Shown: positions 27,587 through 39,148 of the stretch, piece by piece
Layout of the letters: every line of letters begins with the position of its first letter
Numbering within the stretch: position 1 is the stretch's first letter
Assembly: GCA_902571335.1 (NCBI GenBank)
Contig: CACGBT010000005.1
Span: forward strand, 1-64,000
Length of the DNA stretch: 64,000 nucleotides
From: an uncultured Prochlorococcus sp.
GTDB lineage: Bacteria > Cyanobacteriota > Cyanobacteriia > PCC-6307 > Cyanobiaceae
Direction: 5' to 3'
Translations under genes and position numbers: made by a program
Notes under the pieces: model-generated
The model's database searches: none
Seen by the model: only the letters and a program-made list of their open reading frames with translations
What the model was told of the DNA's origin: nothing

Positions 27587-29389
27587 TTAATAGTTAGCAC
27601 CTGTTTTGCGGTGATGAACTGCCGTTAGACTATCGGATTTTAGTATATTACCGTGTAGTACTTCGGCGTAAATTACCCAATGATCTCCACATTCCATTCT
27701 CTCTTTTACAGAAGCATCTAACCATGCGAGAGATTCAGGAATGATTATCTGTTTATTAGGAGTTAATTCAATATTTATTCCTTCAAATCTATCTTCTCCA
27801 GGTGCAAAGGGTTTTGTGAATCTTTTTAAAGGTTCTTTAAAATCTTTTTCACTAAGAATATTTAATGCGAATGAATCTCCTATTTGCAGAAGAGACTCTA
27901 CCGATCTATCTTTTGCTACTGCAATACTTAACCCAGGCGGAGAAAAACTTGCTTGACTAACCCAAGATGCAAGCATGGCTCCCTTGATATTATTCTCATC
28001 TTTGCCTTTAGATGCTGTCAGGACGCAAAGTGAACCAATTACTCTTCCAAGAGCTTGTAGCTTTGGATCCGTTTTGCTTGTAATCATTCCAGTATCTGAT
28101 TTTCTGGGTTTTTTCTTTGCTTTTTTTATAATTTTTCTTCCAAAGTGAGTTCCTATTTCTTCTAACTCTTTAATCTTTGGTTTATTTGGACTAAATTTAA
28201 TCCTAATAGGGTCAAAACTAAACTTAAAACCACCGTCTTTTAATTTTGTTTCAAGTAAATCTATAGCTTCGCCGCTCCACCCAAAACTGCCAAAAATTCC
28301 CACTGGCTTATCTCTATTGCCCTCTGCTAACAATGTTCCAAGTGCACTAACTATTGGAGTTGGGGCGTGACCACCCAATGTGGGAGAGCCTATTAAATAT
28401 CCATCTGCATTTTGGATAGATTTTACAAGTACATCATTAGGTGTAAATTCACAATTAATACTTTCAACTTCTACAGAGGTTCTATTTATCCCTTTTGCCA
28501 ATGCATCGCCTATTGAGGCTGTGTTTCCATATGCACTTGCATATATCAGGGCGATTTTATGATTATTGGTTGAGAGATTCTCTCCCCATCTAACATAATC
28601 ATTTAAAAAGCTTTTTAAGCTATATTCGATCGCGGGACCATGTAATGGTGCAATAGTTTTAATGTCATAATCGGCAATTTTTTCAGTGATTGATACCACT
28701 TGATTAGACATTGGTGCCATCAAACAATCATAAAAGTGTTTTCTATCAATTTCTGTACTAATTCGATTTGTTTCAGACCAATATTCAGATGCAATGTGTG
28801 CAGAGAAAATTTTTTCACTTAGAAGTATTTCTTGATTACGTTCATAAATTATTAGTCCTCCAGGCCAACGTGCAGTTGGTATAGGAATTAACTCTAGTGA
28901 AATATTGTCTAATTCTAAATTAAGTTCTTTTTTGATTATGTTAATTTCAGGTAATTGAATTTCAATGAATTCTTTTAAGTTAGGATTTCTTTGATTCCAA
29001 AGTTCGCTAATAAGTTTATAACCTGGATTAGAGCAAGTAATAGTGATGTTTTGAAATTGGGTGCTTATACTCTTTATAGTTTCAATAATTTGGGGATTAA
29101 TATGACCAGAAATGAAGTTTATTTTACCTAAATTAAATTGATCGCAAAACCTAGAAATTACTTTATTAAACGAATCTAAATATTTTTTCTCAGGTGGATG
29201 AATAATAAAAAGTTCCTCATGACTTCTAATGAAAAAGGTATTAAAAGAGGTCCCTTTTTCAAGGTTAAATTCAAGTTCAAATCTTTCTTTATTTTGGTCT
29301 AAGAATCTTACACACGAAAAATTTTCAGTAATTTCAAATTCTGATAAATTTTGATTTTCTGCAAGTGAGCCTATATTGATATCTGACAT
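27587..29389 (-). CDS. flv1: Flavodiiron protein Flv1 (non-canonical diiron site)
   Basis: 600 residues in three parts: a beta-lactamase-like domain (about 1-265), flavodoxin domain (about 280-430) with SAYGNTASIGDALAKG, and a C-terminal flavin-reductase-like domain (about 440-600). Cyanobacterial Flv1 partners Flv3 to reduce O2 to water with photosystem I electrons. The diiron ligands are degenerate: HxExDH is GHINPQI, the next His is Arg in TARWPGG, and the bridging Asp is Lys in SEKIFS. That is the usual Flv1 difference, and separates it from its neighbour. Overlap-free 16-base spacing to flv3. Confidence 0.92.
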   Translation of the reverse strand: MSDINIGSLAENQNLSEFEITENFSCVRFLDQNKERFELEFNLEKGTSFNTFFIRSHEELFIIHPPEKKYLDSFNKVISRFCDQFNLGKINFISGHINPQIIETIKSISTQFQNITITCSNPGYKLISELWNQRNPNLKEFIEIQLPEINIIKKELNLELDNISLELIPIPTARWPGGLIIYERNQEILLSEKIFSAHIASEYWSETNRISTEIDRKHFYDCLMAPMSNQVVSITEKIADYDIKTIAPLHGPAIEYSLKSFLNDYVRWGENLSTNNHKIALIYASAYGNTASIGDALAKGINRTSVEVESINCEFTPNDVLVKSIQNADGYLIGSPTLGGHAPTPIVSALGTLLAEGNRDKPVGIFGSFGWSGEAIDLLETKLKDGGFKFSFDPIRIKFSPNKPKIKELEEIGTHFGRKIIKKAKKKPRKSDTGMITSKTDPKLQALGRVIGSLCVLTASKGKDENNIKGAMLASWVSQASFSPPGLSIAVAKDRSVESLLQIGDSFALNILSEKDFKEPLKRFTKPFAPGEDRFEGINIELTPNKQIIIPESLAWLDASVKERMECGDHWVIYAEVLHGNILKSDSLTAVHHRKTGANY

Positions 29390-29405
29390 TTCAAAGACTT
29401 ATTTT

Positions 29406-31181
29406 CTAATAGTGATTAGCAACTTTTCTGTGATGAACTGCTGTCTTGCATGATAAGTCAGAAACATTACCATTTTCAACAATTCCGTAAATTATCCAAT
29501 GGTCTGGAGTCTCTAGCCTGGAACTAACTTTACAATCTAAAAAGGCGAGTGAATCTGAAAGAACTGGTCCTCCTTCAGCGATGTTGCTAATTAGATCTAC
29601 ATCTGCAAATCTATCAGCTCCAGGGGCAAATCTTTTTAAAAAATGTCTGAACATTTTTTGATAGTTATCTTCTCTCAGAATATTCACAACAAAACCTTTC
29701 CCAACTTGCATATATGATTCAATAGCCCTATCTTTTGCTACTGCAACTGTAATACCTGGCGGAGAAAAGCTTGCTTGACTAACCCAACTTGCGACCATTG
29801 CACTTTGTCTAAATGTAGAACCTTCGCCTTGGCTTGCTGTAACTACATATAATCCACCACTTAATCTCCCTAACGCTTTATCTAAATTTGAGTCAAGGCT
29901 CTTCATAGAAGCAATATTCTTCTTTTTATTGATCAATTGGCCCAAGTCAGTTCCAGCTTCTTCGAATTGTTGATAAACAATGGGATCTGGAATATTTTTG
30001 ACTCTTAAGGGAGAGAAAGCTTCTTTTTGACCAAGTTCTCTTAATTTATTTGCTAAGGAATCTATAGGTTCATCATTTCCTCCAAATGCATCATAAATTG
30101 CAGTAAATTGTTTTGGTTTTAGTGCTGCAAATAAAGTACCGAGAGATTCTTTTAATTCATTATCTGAGTCTACTGGCCATGTGGGAATGACTACTGCTTT
30201 TGATTCGGAAATTAAACTTGTTAATTCTTGCGGGTCAGAAGATCTTAAATCAATTAACTGAACCTGAGCATCTGCTTTGCTTATTCCATGAGATATCGCT
30301 TGACTTAGTCGATCACAATAACCATAGTCGCTTATGTAGCACACTGACACAAAATCGTTGCCTTTGCTTTTATTACTACTCCATTCTAGATATTTTCCTT
30401 TCCAAAAATTGACCTGATTATGGAGCAAAGGCCCATGACCAACGGCTATTGTTTTTAATTCAGGTAGCTTATCTATTCTTTTTATTGCCTGCATAACGCT
30501 TCTAGCGTTTGGACCCATAAGGCAATCGTAATAAAAACGGAAATCATCGTATATTTCTTTTTGATCAGTATCAAAAAATTCGTCAGAACAATAATGGAGT
30601 CCAAATGCATCGCATGTATAGAGAACATTTGTGCTGTGATCATATGAAAATATGGTATCTGGCCAATGTAAATTTGGTGCACTTATAAATTCAATATTGT
30701 GTTCTAAACCACTATTAGGATTAGTTCCGAGATTTAAAAACTCTCCACTCTTAACCTCTAGACGTTTAAAGGGAATATGTATTTGGTCTTCAATAAATTT
30801 AAGTGCTAATTTTGATCCAACTACTGTGATATTTTGGTTTAATTCTAAAAGATTACCTATTAAACCAGAATGATCAGGTTCTGTATGGCTAGTAATGAGA
30901 TAATCAACTTCTTGCGGATTTACCATTTTCAGTAATTCTTCAAACCATAATTCTTCGAATTTTGCGTGACTAGTATCAATAATTGCTAGTTTCTCACCTT
31001 TAATAATGAAACTATTGTAAGTAGTTCCATTTCTTAAACCAAATTCAATATCAAATCTACTGCGATCCCAATCCAAAGATCTTATGGAACAAGAATCATC
31101 AGCAAAGTTTTGAGATTGAACCGTCAACTTGTTATTAGTTTGTGCCAATTTAGAATTACTTGTCTGGGCAGAGGCTATCAT
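29406..31181 (-). CDS. flv3: Flavodiiron protein Flv3 (canonical diiron site)
   Basis: 591 residues, same three-domain form as Flv1. The metal ligands are intact: HTEPDHSG (HxExDH), LHWPDT, TCDAFG and GHGPLLH. Flavodoxin domain has SDYGYCDRLSQAISHG and the C-terminal flavin reductase domain has SQASFSPPG, as in Flv1. With Flv1 it should form the photosystem I electron sink (Mehler-like reaction). First gene of the flv3-flv1-flavin reductase run; divergent from alaS with 119 bases between. Confidence 0.93.
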   Translation of the reverse strand: MIASAQTSNSKLAQTNNKLTVQSQNFADDSCSIRSLDWDRSRFDIEFGLRNGTTYNSFIIKGEKLAIIDTSHAKFEELWFEELLKMVNPQEVDYLITSHTEPDHSGLIGNLLELNQNITVVGSKLALKFIEDQIHIPFKRLEVKSGEFLNLGTNPNSGLEHNIEFISAPNLHWPDTIFSYDHSTNVLYTCDAFGLHYCSDEFFDTDQKEIYDDFRFYYDCLMGPNARSVMQAIKRIDKLPELKTIAVGHGPLLHNQVNFWKGKYLEWSSNKSKGNDFVSVCYISDYGYCDRLSQAISHGISKADAQVQLIDLRSSDPQELTSLISESKAVVIPTWPVDSDNELKESLGTLFAALKPKQFTAIYDAFGGNDEPIDSLANKLRELGQKEAFSPLRVKNIPDPIVYQQFEEAGTDLGQLINKKKNIASMKSLDSNLDKALGRLSGGLYVVTASQGEGSTFRQSAMVASWVSQASFSPPGITVAVAKDRAIESYMQVGKGFVVNILREDNYQKMFRHFLKRFAPGADRFADVDLISNIAEGGPVLSDSLAFLDCKVSSRLETPDHWIIYGIVENGNVSDLSCKTAVHHRKVANHY

Positions 31182-31300
31182 AGAATAATTAGCTTTATAA
31201 ATTAACTTTAGTTATATAGAATATAAATTCGCGTGATTATTTTTGCGAAATAACCGAAATTACGCTTTTCTTTAATTTTTAATCTTCTTATTCTGGATAA

Positions 31301-33961
31301 ATGACATCTCAACTAATTAAAAAAATAGTTACTGGAGATGAGATAAGAAATGCCTTTTTAAAATTTTACAGTGAAAAATTACATAAAATCATTCCAAGTT
31401 CATCTTTGATTCCAGATGACCCCACGGTTATGCTCACAATTGCTGGAATGCTACCTTTTAAACCAGTTTTTTTAGGTTTAAAAGAAAGACCATCAAAAAG
31501 GGCTACATCTAGCCAAAAGTGCATCAGAACAAATGATATAGAAAACGTTGGAGTTACAGCTAGACACCACACTTTTTTTGAAATGCTTGGTAATTTTTCT
31601 TTTGGAGATTATTTTAAACGAGAGGCTATTCAATGGGCTTGGGAATTAGTTACTAATATTTATCAACTTTCTGTTGAAAATATAATTGTGAGTGTTTTTC
31701 ACGAAGACGAAGAGTCTGCAAAAATTTGGAGAGATGAAATTGGTATTCATCCAGATAGGATAGTGAAACTAGGTGAGGAAGATAATTTTTGGTCATCTGG
31801 CAAAACAGGTCCATGTGGACCTTGTTCAGAACTTTATTATGATTTTCAACCTGAAAAGGGTCTGAAGAATATTGATTTAGAAGATGGAGATCGTTTTATT
31901 GAATTTTATAATCTTGTTTTTATGCAATATAATCGTGATCCTCATGGAAAATTGACAGATTTAAAATTTAAAAATATTGATACAGGAATGGGTCTTGAAA
32001 GAATGGCTCAAATATTGCAAAAAAAGAAAAATAATTATGAGACAGATTTAATTTTTCCTATCATTCAAAAAACTTGTGAGATTGCAAATATTGATTATTT
32101 TTCTTCAGATGATAAAAGCAAAATTTCTTTAAAAATTATTGGAGATCATACAAGAGCTGTTATTCATTTAATTTCCGATGGAGTAGCAGCAAGTAATCTT
32201 GGCAGGGGATATATATTAAGAAGGCTTATTAGAAGAATGGTTAGACATGGGAGATTATTAGGAATAACAAATGAATTTTTACCGCATATTGCTACTGTCG
32301 GGATCAATTTAATGCAAAATAATTTTCCCGATTTAAAAAATAATAATGATTTAATTTTAAATGAGATAAAAATTGAAGAAGTAAGGTTTAGAGAAACTCT
32401 TGAAAGGGGAGAGAAATTGCTAGATGAGGTAATTTCTTCTGGGCAGAAATTAATTTCTGGTTTTAAAGCTTTTGAACTTTATGATACATATGGATTTCCT
32501 TTAGAACTTACTGTAGAGATTGCTGAAGAAAATAGTATCAGAGTAGATTTAAAGGGTTTTGAAGATGCAATGAATTCACAAAAAGAGAGAGCTAAAGCTG
32601 CTTCAAGTAATATTGATTTGACATTAGAGGGATCATTAGAGCGAGAAATAGATCTTTTTAATAAAACTGTTTTTAAAGGTTATGATTCACTTCTCTCGGA
32701 AGCTGAAATAAAGGGTATTTTCCTCGATTCAACTTTAGTTAAGCAAGCAAATGAAGGTCAGAAAGTTTTAATTGTTCTTGATCAGACAACTTTTTATGGA
32801 GAATCTGGCGGTCAAGTTGGTGATATTGGAACGATATTTTCTAAAGATGTAGATGTCCTTGTTGATAATGTTATTCGAAAGAAAAATGTTTTTTTACATT
32901 ACGGTACGATCAAAAAAGGAATACTATCTATTGGACAAAAAGTTAAGACTAATGTTAAATCCTCCAATAGAGCTAAGGCTGCGGCAAATCATACAGCTAC
33001 CCATTTATTGCAATCTGCTCTCAAATCAATTGTGAATGAAAGTGTTGGACAAAAAGGTTCATTAGTAGCCTTTAATAAATTAAGATTTGACTTTAATTCT
33101 TCTAATCCTATTTCTAAAGATCAAATTTCTAAGATTGAAACTCTAGTGAACTCCTGGATTATGGAAAATCATGCTATTGAAATAAAAAATATGTCAAAGA
33201 ATAAGGCTCTTGAAAAGGGCGCAGTGGCCATGTTTGGAGAAAAATATGATGATCAAGTGCGTGTTGTTAATGTGCCAGGAGTTTCAATGGAATTATGTGG
33301 CGGCACACATGTTAGAACTACATCTGAATTAGGTTCTTTCAAAATAATCAGCGAGGAAGGAATCTCATCCGGAGTTAGAAGAATTGAAGCATTATCCGGT
33401 CAATCAGCATTCGAATATTTCAGTGAACGAAATGCTTTAGTAAATCAACTAAGTGATTTGTTAAAAGCAAATCCTAATCAACTTTTCGAAAGGGTTAATA
33501 ATTTGCAAGCAGAACTTTTAAATAAAAATAAAGAGATACAAAAAATGAAAGATGAAATTGCCTTTTTTAAATACTCTTCAATAAAATCATCCGCAGAAAT
33601 CGTAAATTCTTTTTCAATATTAGTAAATCAGATTGATGGCTTAGATGGAAATTCTTTGCAATCTGCAGCACTAAATTTAACTTCTCATTTAGGGAATAAA
33701 GCTATTGTGATTCTCGGGGGAATACCAAATCCAGAAAACAGAAAGTTGTTATTTGTAGTTTCTTTAGGAGATGATGTAGTAAAAACAGGATTGCATGCAG
33801 GGAAATTAATTAATGAGATTGCAAGAATTTGTTCGGGAGGTGGAGGAGGAAAGCCCAATTTTGCCCAAGCAGGTGCTAAAGATATTGATAAGTTAAGTGA
33901 TGCTTTAGATTATGCTAAAGATCATTTGCAAAAAACATTAGAAAGTTATTCAGATAAATAA
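31301..33961 (+). CDS. alaS: Alanyl-tRNA synthetase
   Basis: 886 residues, full length. Class II catalytic part with [27 protein letters not shown] motif 2 (about 34) and [12 protein letters not shown] (about 303); editing domain with HTATHLL (about 565) and CGGTH (about 666) zinc site; C-Ala domain ending in [14 protein letters not shown]. It reads the G3-U70 pair, which the tmRNA at 43.5 kb also carries. The last 16 bases overlap convergent speA. Confidence 0.97.
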   Translation: MTSQLIKKIVTGDEIRNAFLKFYSEKLHKIIPSSSLIPDDPTVMLTIAGMLPFKPVFLGLKERPSKRATSSQKCIRTNDIENVGVTARHHTFFEMLGNFSFGDYFKREAIQWAWELVTNIYQLSVENIIVSVFHEDEESAKIWRDEIGIHPDRIVKLGEEDNFWSSGKTGPCGPCSELYYDFQPEKGLKNIDLEDGDRFIEFYNLVFMQYNRDPHGKLTDLKFKNIDTGMGLERMAQILQKKKNNYETDLIFPIIQKTCEIANIDYFSSDDKSKISLKIIGDHTRAVIHLISDGVAASNLGRGYILRRLIRRMVRHGRLLGITNEFLPHIATVGINLMQNNFPDLKNNNDLILNEIKIEEVRFRETLERGEKLLDEVISSGQKLISGFKAFELYDTYGFPLELTVEIAEENSIRVDLKGFEDAMNSQKERAKAASSNIDLTLEGSLEREIDLFNKTVFKGYDSLLSEAEIKGIFLDSTLVKQANEGQKVLIVLDQTTFYGESGGQVGDIGTIFSKDVDVLVDNVIRKKNVFLHYGTIKKGILSIGQKVKTNVKSSNRAKAAANHTATHLLQSALKSIVNESVGQKGSLVAFNKLRFDFNSSNPISKDQISKIETLVNSWIMENHAIEIKNMSKNKALEKGAVAMFGEKYDDQVRVVNVPGVSMELCGGTHVRTTSELGSFKIISEEGISSGVRRIEALSGQSAFEYFSERNALVNQLSDLLKANPNQLFERVNNLQAELLNKNKEIQKMKDEIAFFKYSSIKSSAEIVNSFSILVNQIDGLDGNSLQSAALNLTSHLGNKAIVILGGIPNPENRKLLFVVSLGDDVVKTGLHAGKLINEIARICSGGGGGKPNFAQAGAKDIDKLSDALDYAKDHLQKTLESYSDK

Positions 33962-35898
33962 CTACTTTTTCTGAGACTTATTTCGATTTGATCAATTAAT
34001 TTCCTTGCTTCTTCAATAGTTAATTTTTTTTGATCAATTGCTGATTCAGTATTAATACGTATCGATTCGACTAAAGAAGCGGAACTATAATCTAATAATT
34101 GTAAAATTTCAGTTTTACTATCCTCTTTAATAATATTTTTTACCTTATATGAATCATTTTGGTTTATATCAATATGAACTACGTTTGTATTGCCGAATAA
34201 ATTGTGCAAGTTTCCTAATGCTTCTTGATAGGCTCCAGTCATGAAAATTCCAATTAGATAATCTTTATCTTGCTCTGGCTCATGTAAATTTAGTAATGAT
34301 TTAATTTTCCCATTATCAATAAAACTATTTAATTTCCCATCTGAATCACAAGTTAAATCTGCAAAGTTTCCTTTGCAGAATGGTTCTTCTAAATGCCTAT
34401 GTATAGGTAATATTGGGAAAATCTGATTGATTGCCCAGCTATCGGGAATAGATTTAAAGATAGACAAATTTGCATAATAAGTTGAAGCTAGAGTTTCTGT
34501 AATTTCAAACAAATCAGGGTGATTGATATCATCGTTATTAAGGTTATTATTATTAGCAATTTCTTTTGCGCAAGCCCAGGTAATTTCTTCGGCATAAGCT
34601 CTTTCGGCTAAACTTAAAAATCCTAATCTAAAAGCGACTAAGCAATCTTCTTTAAATTTTTTTGCATCGTTCCATAGTTCAATTATTTGAGATAAATTTA
34701 TCTTTTTATTTTTAAGTTTTTTTAATTCATAGAAAGTTTCAAGTAAATTTGAAATAATTAACGATTGATTTTTTTCATTATTAATTTTTTGGATTGAGCT
34801 GACATGGCTTGTTCCTAAGACATTAAAAATTAAAACTGAACAATGACTAATTATTGCTCTTCCGCTTTCTGAGATTATAGTAGGATGCTCAATATTATTT
34901 AATTCACATGAATCTTTAATGGTTGCAATTACATCGTTAGCATAATTTTGAAGAGAATAATTTGTAGAAGTGTTGGAGGAAGTTTTAGTTCCATCGAAAT
35001 CTATTCCTAAGCCACCCCCAACGTCGATATATTGCATAGGGGCGCCTAATTTGCATAGTTCAACATATATTTGACTAGCTTCTTGTAATGCGTCTTTGAT
35101 TACAGCAATATCACTTATTTGACTTCCTATATGAAAATGAAGCAATTTCATTTCGTTTATCAGATTTGCTTCTTTAAGTTCTTTTATTGTTGACATAATT
35201 TCTGGGATTGATAATCCAAATTTGGAATTATCTCCAATAGATTTACTCCACCTACCGCTACTTTTACTTGATAACTTTGCTCTAATCCCTATCAATGGAG
35301 TTGCGTTAAGAGTATGAACTGCTTGAATAATTCTTTTGACTTCATCTCTTTGTTCAATAACTATTATTGGATTTTTGCCGAGCTTCCTGGCCAAAGTAGC
35401 AATCTCAATATATTTTTCATCTTTATATCCGTTGCATATTAATAATGAATTTTGGTTTTCAAGAAGTGCAAGGCCAATTAATAGTTCTGATTTACTTCCT
35501 ACTTCTAAACCAAAATTCCATGGGCTACCGAGTTCTATTATCTTTTCCAGTACATTCTTCTGTTGATTACATTTAACAGGAAAAACGCCTTGATAAATAT
35601 TATTGTATTGATAGGTTTTTATTGCTTTTAAAAAAGCTTCATGCAATGCATGTATTCGATCTTTCAAGATATCGTTGAATCTTATAGTTAATGGAGGATT
35701 TATTTCTCTACTTTTAAGTTCCGTGACAAGCTTAAAAAGATCAATCTTGTTTGCAGATTTTATATCTTTAGCTACTGATATATTTCCTTTGGAATTTATA
35801 GAAAAATATTTATCTCCCCATTTGTCTATGTTGTAAGTCGCAATACTATCTTCAATAGTCCAAATATTCTTTAATTTTTTTGGCTCAAAATTGGTCAA
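33946..35898 (-). CDS. speA: Biosynthetic arginine decarboxylase SpeA
   Basis: PLP enzyme making agmatine for polyamine synthesis. 650 residues: PLP lysine in VFPVKCNQQ (about 103), HIGSQ (about 255), [10 protein letters not shown] (about 291) and the C-terminal part with [18 protein letters not shown] (about 560). Length and four-helix-insert arrangement match the plant/bacterial biosynthetic form. The start ATG at 35898 leaves 122 bases to divergent ndk. Confidence 0.94.
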   Translation of the reverse strand: MTNFEPKKLKNIWTIEDSIATYNIDKWGDKYFSINSKGNISVAKDIKSANKIDLFKLVTELKSREINPPLTIRFNDILKDRIHALHEAFLKAIKTYQYNNIYQGVFPVKCNQQKNVLEKIIELGSPWNFGLEVGSKSELLIGLALLENQNSLLICNGYKDEKYIEIATLARKLGKNPIIVIEQRDEVKRIIQAVHTLNATPLIGIRAKLSSKSSGRWSKSIGDNSKFGLSIPEIMSTIKELKEANLINEMKLLHFHIGSQISDIAVIKDALQEASQIYVELCKLGAPMQYIDVGGGLGIDFDGTKTSSNTSTNYSLQNYANDVIATIKDSCELNNIEHPTIISESGRAIISHCSVLIFNVLGTSHVSSIQKINNEKNQSLIISNLLETFYELKKLKNKKINLSQIIELWNDAKKFKEDCLVAFRLGFLSLAERAYAEEITWACAKEIANNNNLNNDDINHPDLFEITETLASTYYANLSIFKSIPDSWAINQIFPILPIHRHLEEPFCKGNFADLTCDSDGKLNSFIDNGKIKSLLNLHEPEQDKDYLIGIFMTGAYQEALGNLHNLFGNTNVVHIDINQNDSYKVKNIIKEDSKTEILQLLDYSSASLVESIRINTESAIDQKKLTIEEARKLIDQIEISLRKSSYLSE

Positions 35899-36020
35899 TT
35901 GATGTCTTAGTGATTAATAAATGTTTTTGAAAATAACTCAAAACAATATCTTTTATTTTAATGATTACTTGCCAAGTTACCACCTAAAAGTTGAATATAC
36001 TTAGAGTGATTATTAATTAA

Positions 36021-36479
36021 ATGACTAAAGAGAGAACCTTTATTGCAATTAAACCAGATGGAGTTCAAAGAGGATACGTTGCTGAAATTATTGGCAGATT
36101 TGAAAAAAAAGGATTTAAATTGGTTGGATTAAAGCAATTAATTCCCTCAAAAGATCTTGCTCAAAATCATTATGGAATACATAGCGAAAGACCCTTTTTT
36201 GGTGATTTAGTAGAATTTATTTCAAGTGGTCCTGTTGTGGCAATGGTTTGGGAAGGCGAAGGGGTTATATTGAGTGCTAGAAAACTAATAGGAGCAACAA
36301 AACCTCTTGAAGCAGAGCCTGGAACAATTAGAGGAGATTTAGCTATTGATATTGGGCGGAATATTATTCATGGTTCTGATGGAGCAGATACAGCAAAATT
36401 TGAAATTGATCTATGGTTTAACGAAGAGGAATTATGTGAGTGGGAAACTTCTGATTTGAAATGGCGATCTGAAAATTAA
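36021..36479 (+). CDS. ndk: Nucleoside diphosphate kinase
   Basis: 152 residues, complete. [15 protein letters not shown] at the start, active-site histidine His117 in NIIHGSDG, and WFNEEEL near the end. Moves phosphate from ATP to other nucleoside diphosphates. A short single gene; its stop is three bases from the convergent glycine-oxidase-like gene. Confidence 0.97.
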   Translation: MTKERTFIAIKPDGVQRGYVAEIIGRFEKKGFKLVGLKQLIPSKDLAQNHYGIHSERPFFGDLVEFISSGPVVAMVWEGEGVILSARKLIGATKPLEAEPGTIRGDLAIDIGRNIIHGSDGADTAKFEIDLWFNEEELCEWETSDLKWRSEN

Positions 36480-36482
36480 AAT

Positions 36483-37592
36483 TTAAATCTCAAATCTATC
36501 TAAACTAAATTTCTCTAAAAAACTTTTTTCTGATTCTTTGAGAATTTTATTTTGAACTATTTTCAAAAGAAGATCACTTGTTATTGCAGAAAATAAAACT
36601 CCATTTCTGTAATGTCCTGTAGCTATAAAAAGGTTTTCAATTTTTGATTTTCCAATTATTGGTTTAAGATCTGGAGTGCAAGGTCTAAATCCCCACCAAT
36701 GTTCCATTTGTGGCCAATTAATAGCTTCTGGTAATAATGAGCGAATACCTTCTTGCAGTTGTTTTATTCCGTTAGGAGTATTACCCTTATTAAATTTTGA
36801 ATCTTTTTCAACAGTCGCTCCAACGATAATAAGTCCATCATCACGAGGAACTAGATAAGTTTTTGGACCAAAGATAACTCTTTTTAAAAAATTTGTTGGA
36901 CCTTGTATTGATAGCATTTGTCCCTTTACAGGAAAGACTGGAATATTATTAAAAATTTTTTTACTCCAAGCACCACTACATATAATTGCTTTTTCGCAGT
37001 TAATTTTTTTTTGTTCTCCAGTGGCACATAAAACTGTTGCACCAGTAATTTTGTTTTTGTCTAATGTCAAATCCTTTACTTCTGAACCTTCTTGAAATTC
37101 GACTCCATGCAAGGAGCATGCTCTTTCAAGAGCACGCATAAGTCTTCTTCGGTTATCTATTTGACCATCTTGTTCAAAAAGTAAACCATGTTTCCAAATA
37201 GAATTCATTCCATTAATTTCTGTTTGAAGATCTTTGTGATTTAAATATTTTCCATATTCATAAGTGGGAAACGCTTCAAGATCTTCTTTATTTTGAAAAG
37301 GAACTATGATGCCACATTTTTTTAAACCGCATTTAATATTGCTATCTTGTTCAATACTTTTAATCCACTTTGGAATTAGACTTTGACTCTCTTGGCCAAA
37401 TTTTAGCAATTCATCTTCGAGCCCTTCGGCATGAGTAGCTAACATACCTGCAGCAACAAATCCAGCTGATTCATTTCTGTTTTTGCTTAAAACTATAACC
37501 TTAAAGTTATTTCTAGAAAATTCATAAGCAATAGATAAACCTACAAGTCCACCGCCAATAATTAATATTGAATTTTTTGTTTCTTGTGTCAT
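36483..37592 (-). CDS. FAD-dependent glycine/D-amino-acid oxidase-like protein (ThiO-like)
   Basis: 369 residues with an N-terminal FAD motif GGGLVGLSIAYEFSRNN (residues 13-29), a VAAGMLATHAE segment near 46, VKGQMLSIQG near 222 and a C-terminal WWGFRPCTPDLKPIIG and TGHYRNGVLF, all shared with ThiO-type glycine oxidases. ThiO makes the iminoglycine for thiazole synthesis; whether this enzyme does so or oxidises another amine is not fixed by sequence. Confidence 0.75.
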   Translation of the reverse strand: MTQETKNSILIIGGGLVGLSIAYEFSRNNFKVIVLSKNRNESAGFVAAGMLATHAEGLEDELLKFGQESQSLIPKWIKSIEQDSNIKCGLKKCGIIVPFQNKEDLEAFPTYEYGKYLNHKDLQTEINGMNSIWKHGLLFEQDGQIDNRRRLMRALERACSLHGVEFQEGSEVKDLTLDKNKITGATVLCATGEQKKINCEKAIICSGAWSKKIFNNIPVFPVKGQMLSIQGPTNFLKRVIFGPKTYLVPRDDGLIIVGATVEKDSKFNKGNTPNGIKQLQEGIRSLLPEAINWPQMEHWWGFRPCTPDLKPIIGKSKIENLFIATGHYRNGVLFSAITSDLLLKIVQNKILKESEKSFLEKFSLDRFEI

Positions 37593-37671
37593 TTAATAAT
37601 TAATATTTTTATTTGTGTTTTGGTCCTCTTTTTCTTTATATCCAATAATATTAATAAAGAGACTTTTGATA

Positions 37672-39144
37672 ATGAACAATTTTGAATCTTGGGAAGCTGT
37701 GATTGGTTTGGAAACTCATGTACAGCTTAATACGAAAAGTAAAATATTCACATCTGCTTCAACAGCTTTTGGTGATGCACCTAATACCCATATAGATCCT
37801 ATAGTTTGTGGGTTACCAGGAACTCTTCCAGTTTTGAATGAGACTGTTCTTGAGTATGCTGTAAAAACTTCGTTAGCATTAAATTTAGATGTTGCAGAAC
37901 ATTGTAAATTTGATAGAAAACAATATTTTTATCCTGATCTGCCTAAAAATTATCAAATTTCACAATTTGATGAGCCACTAGCAGAAAATGGCTGGTTAGA
38001 GGTTGAAATAATTGAAAAGGACAAAGAACCCTATATTAAAAGAATTGGTATAGAAAGGCTACATATGGAAGAAGATGCTGGAAAACTAGTCCATTCAGGT
38101 AGTGATAGATTAGCTGGTTCTAAGTATTCTTTAGTTGATTACAATCGTGCTGGAATAGCACTTTGTGAGATTGTAAGTAAACCAGATATTAGATCTGGTA
38201 AAGAGGCATCTGAATATGCTTCAGAGATTAGAAGAACAGTTAAATATCTAGGAGTATCAGACGGAAATATGCAAGAGGGTTCTTTGCGATGTGATGTCAA
38301 TATTTCAGTTAGAAAAGGACCTAATGCTCCTTTTGGTACCAAAGTGGAAATAAAGAATATGAATTCATTTTCTGCAATTCAAAAGGCTTGTGATTATGAA
38401 ATAGCCAGACAAATAGAAGTTTACGAAAATGGAGGAAAAATTTTCCAAGAAACAAGGTTATGGGATGAAGCTAAGCAATTAACAAAAAGTATGAGAATGA
38501 AAGAAGGCAGCAGTGACTATAGATATTTCCCTGACCCTGACTTAGGACCAATTGAAATAACAAAAGCCCAAAAAGAAATATGGTTAAAAGAACTTCCTGA
38601 ATTACCTTCAAAGAAAAGAAATAAATACGTAAGTGAATTTGGGTTATCTGCATATGATGCAAGGGTAATTTCTGATGAAATTAACATGGCAAATTTTTTT
38701 GAAGAAACAGTAGCTAATGGTGCTGAGGTCAAACTTGCTTCAAATTGGGTAACAAGTGATATAGTTGGTTATTTAAAAGCAAATAAATTAAGTTTTAATG
38801 ACTTAAAACTTAGTCCTGAAAATCTTGCTGAAATGATTAGCATGATTTCAAATAAAACTATCAGTGGAAAAATTGCAAAGGAAATTTTACCTGAACTAAT
38901 TCAAAAAAATATTTCTCCTAAAAAATTAGTTGAAGAAAAAGGGTTAGCTATGATATCTGATTCTTCAAGTATTTTACCAATAATTGATGAACTTATAACT
39001 GAATATCCAGATGAGGTTAAATCATTTAGAAATGGTAAAACTAAATTACTTGGTTTTTTTGTTGGTCAACTTATGAAAAGAACAAAAGGTAAAGCTGATC
39101 CTAAACTTGCAAATAAACTTCTTGCAGAAAAATTGAGTAGCTAA
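37672..39144 (+). CDS. gatB: Aspartyl/glutamyl-tRNA amidotransferase subunit B
   Basis: Part of GatCAB, which turns Glu-tRNA(Gln) into Gln-tRNA(Gln). The start is the ATG at 37672, giving MNNFESWEAVIGLETHVQL and 490 residues, the family norm; the in-frame TTG at 37615 would add 19 residues of no family match. Marks: IGLETHVQLNT near 11, PDLPKNYQISQ near 83, and a C-terminal YqeY/GatB domain. No gatA or gatC is in the window. Confidence 0.95.
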   Translation: MNNFESWEAVIGLETHVQLNTKSKIFTSASTAFGDAPNTHIDPIVCGLPGTLPVLNETVLEYAVKTSLALNLDVAEHCKFDRKQYFYPDLPKNYQISQFDEPLAENGWLEVEIIEKDKEPYIKRIGIERLHMEEDAGKLVHSGSDRLAGSKYSLVDYNRAGIALCEIVSKPDIRSGKEASEYASEIRRTVKYLGVSDGNMQEGSLRCDVNISVRKGPNAPFGTKVEIKNMNSFSAIQKACDYEIARQIEVYENGGKIFQETRLWDEAKQLTKSMRMKEGSSDYRYFPDPDLGPIEITKAQKEIWLKELPELPSKKRNKYVSEFGLSAYDARVISDEINMANFFEETVANGAEVKLASNWVTSDIVGYLKANKLSFNDLKLSPENLAEMISMISNKTISGKIAKEILPELIQKNISPKKLVEEKGLAMISDSSSILPIIDELITEYPDEVKSFRNGKTKLLGFFVGQLMKRTKGKADPKLANKLLAEKLSS

Positions 39145-39148
39145 AGCT

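Noticed and set aside
37615..37671. N-terminal extension of GatB
   Set aside because: Hydrophobic 19-residue extension with no family match; ATG at 37672 gives the normal GatB start.
38139..38732. Three minus-strand ORFs inside gatB
   Set aside because: Shadows of gatB; no coding features.
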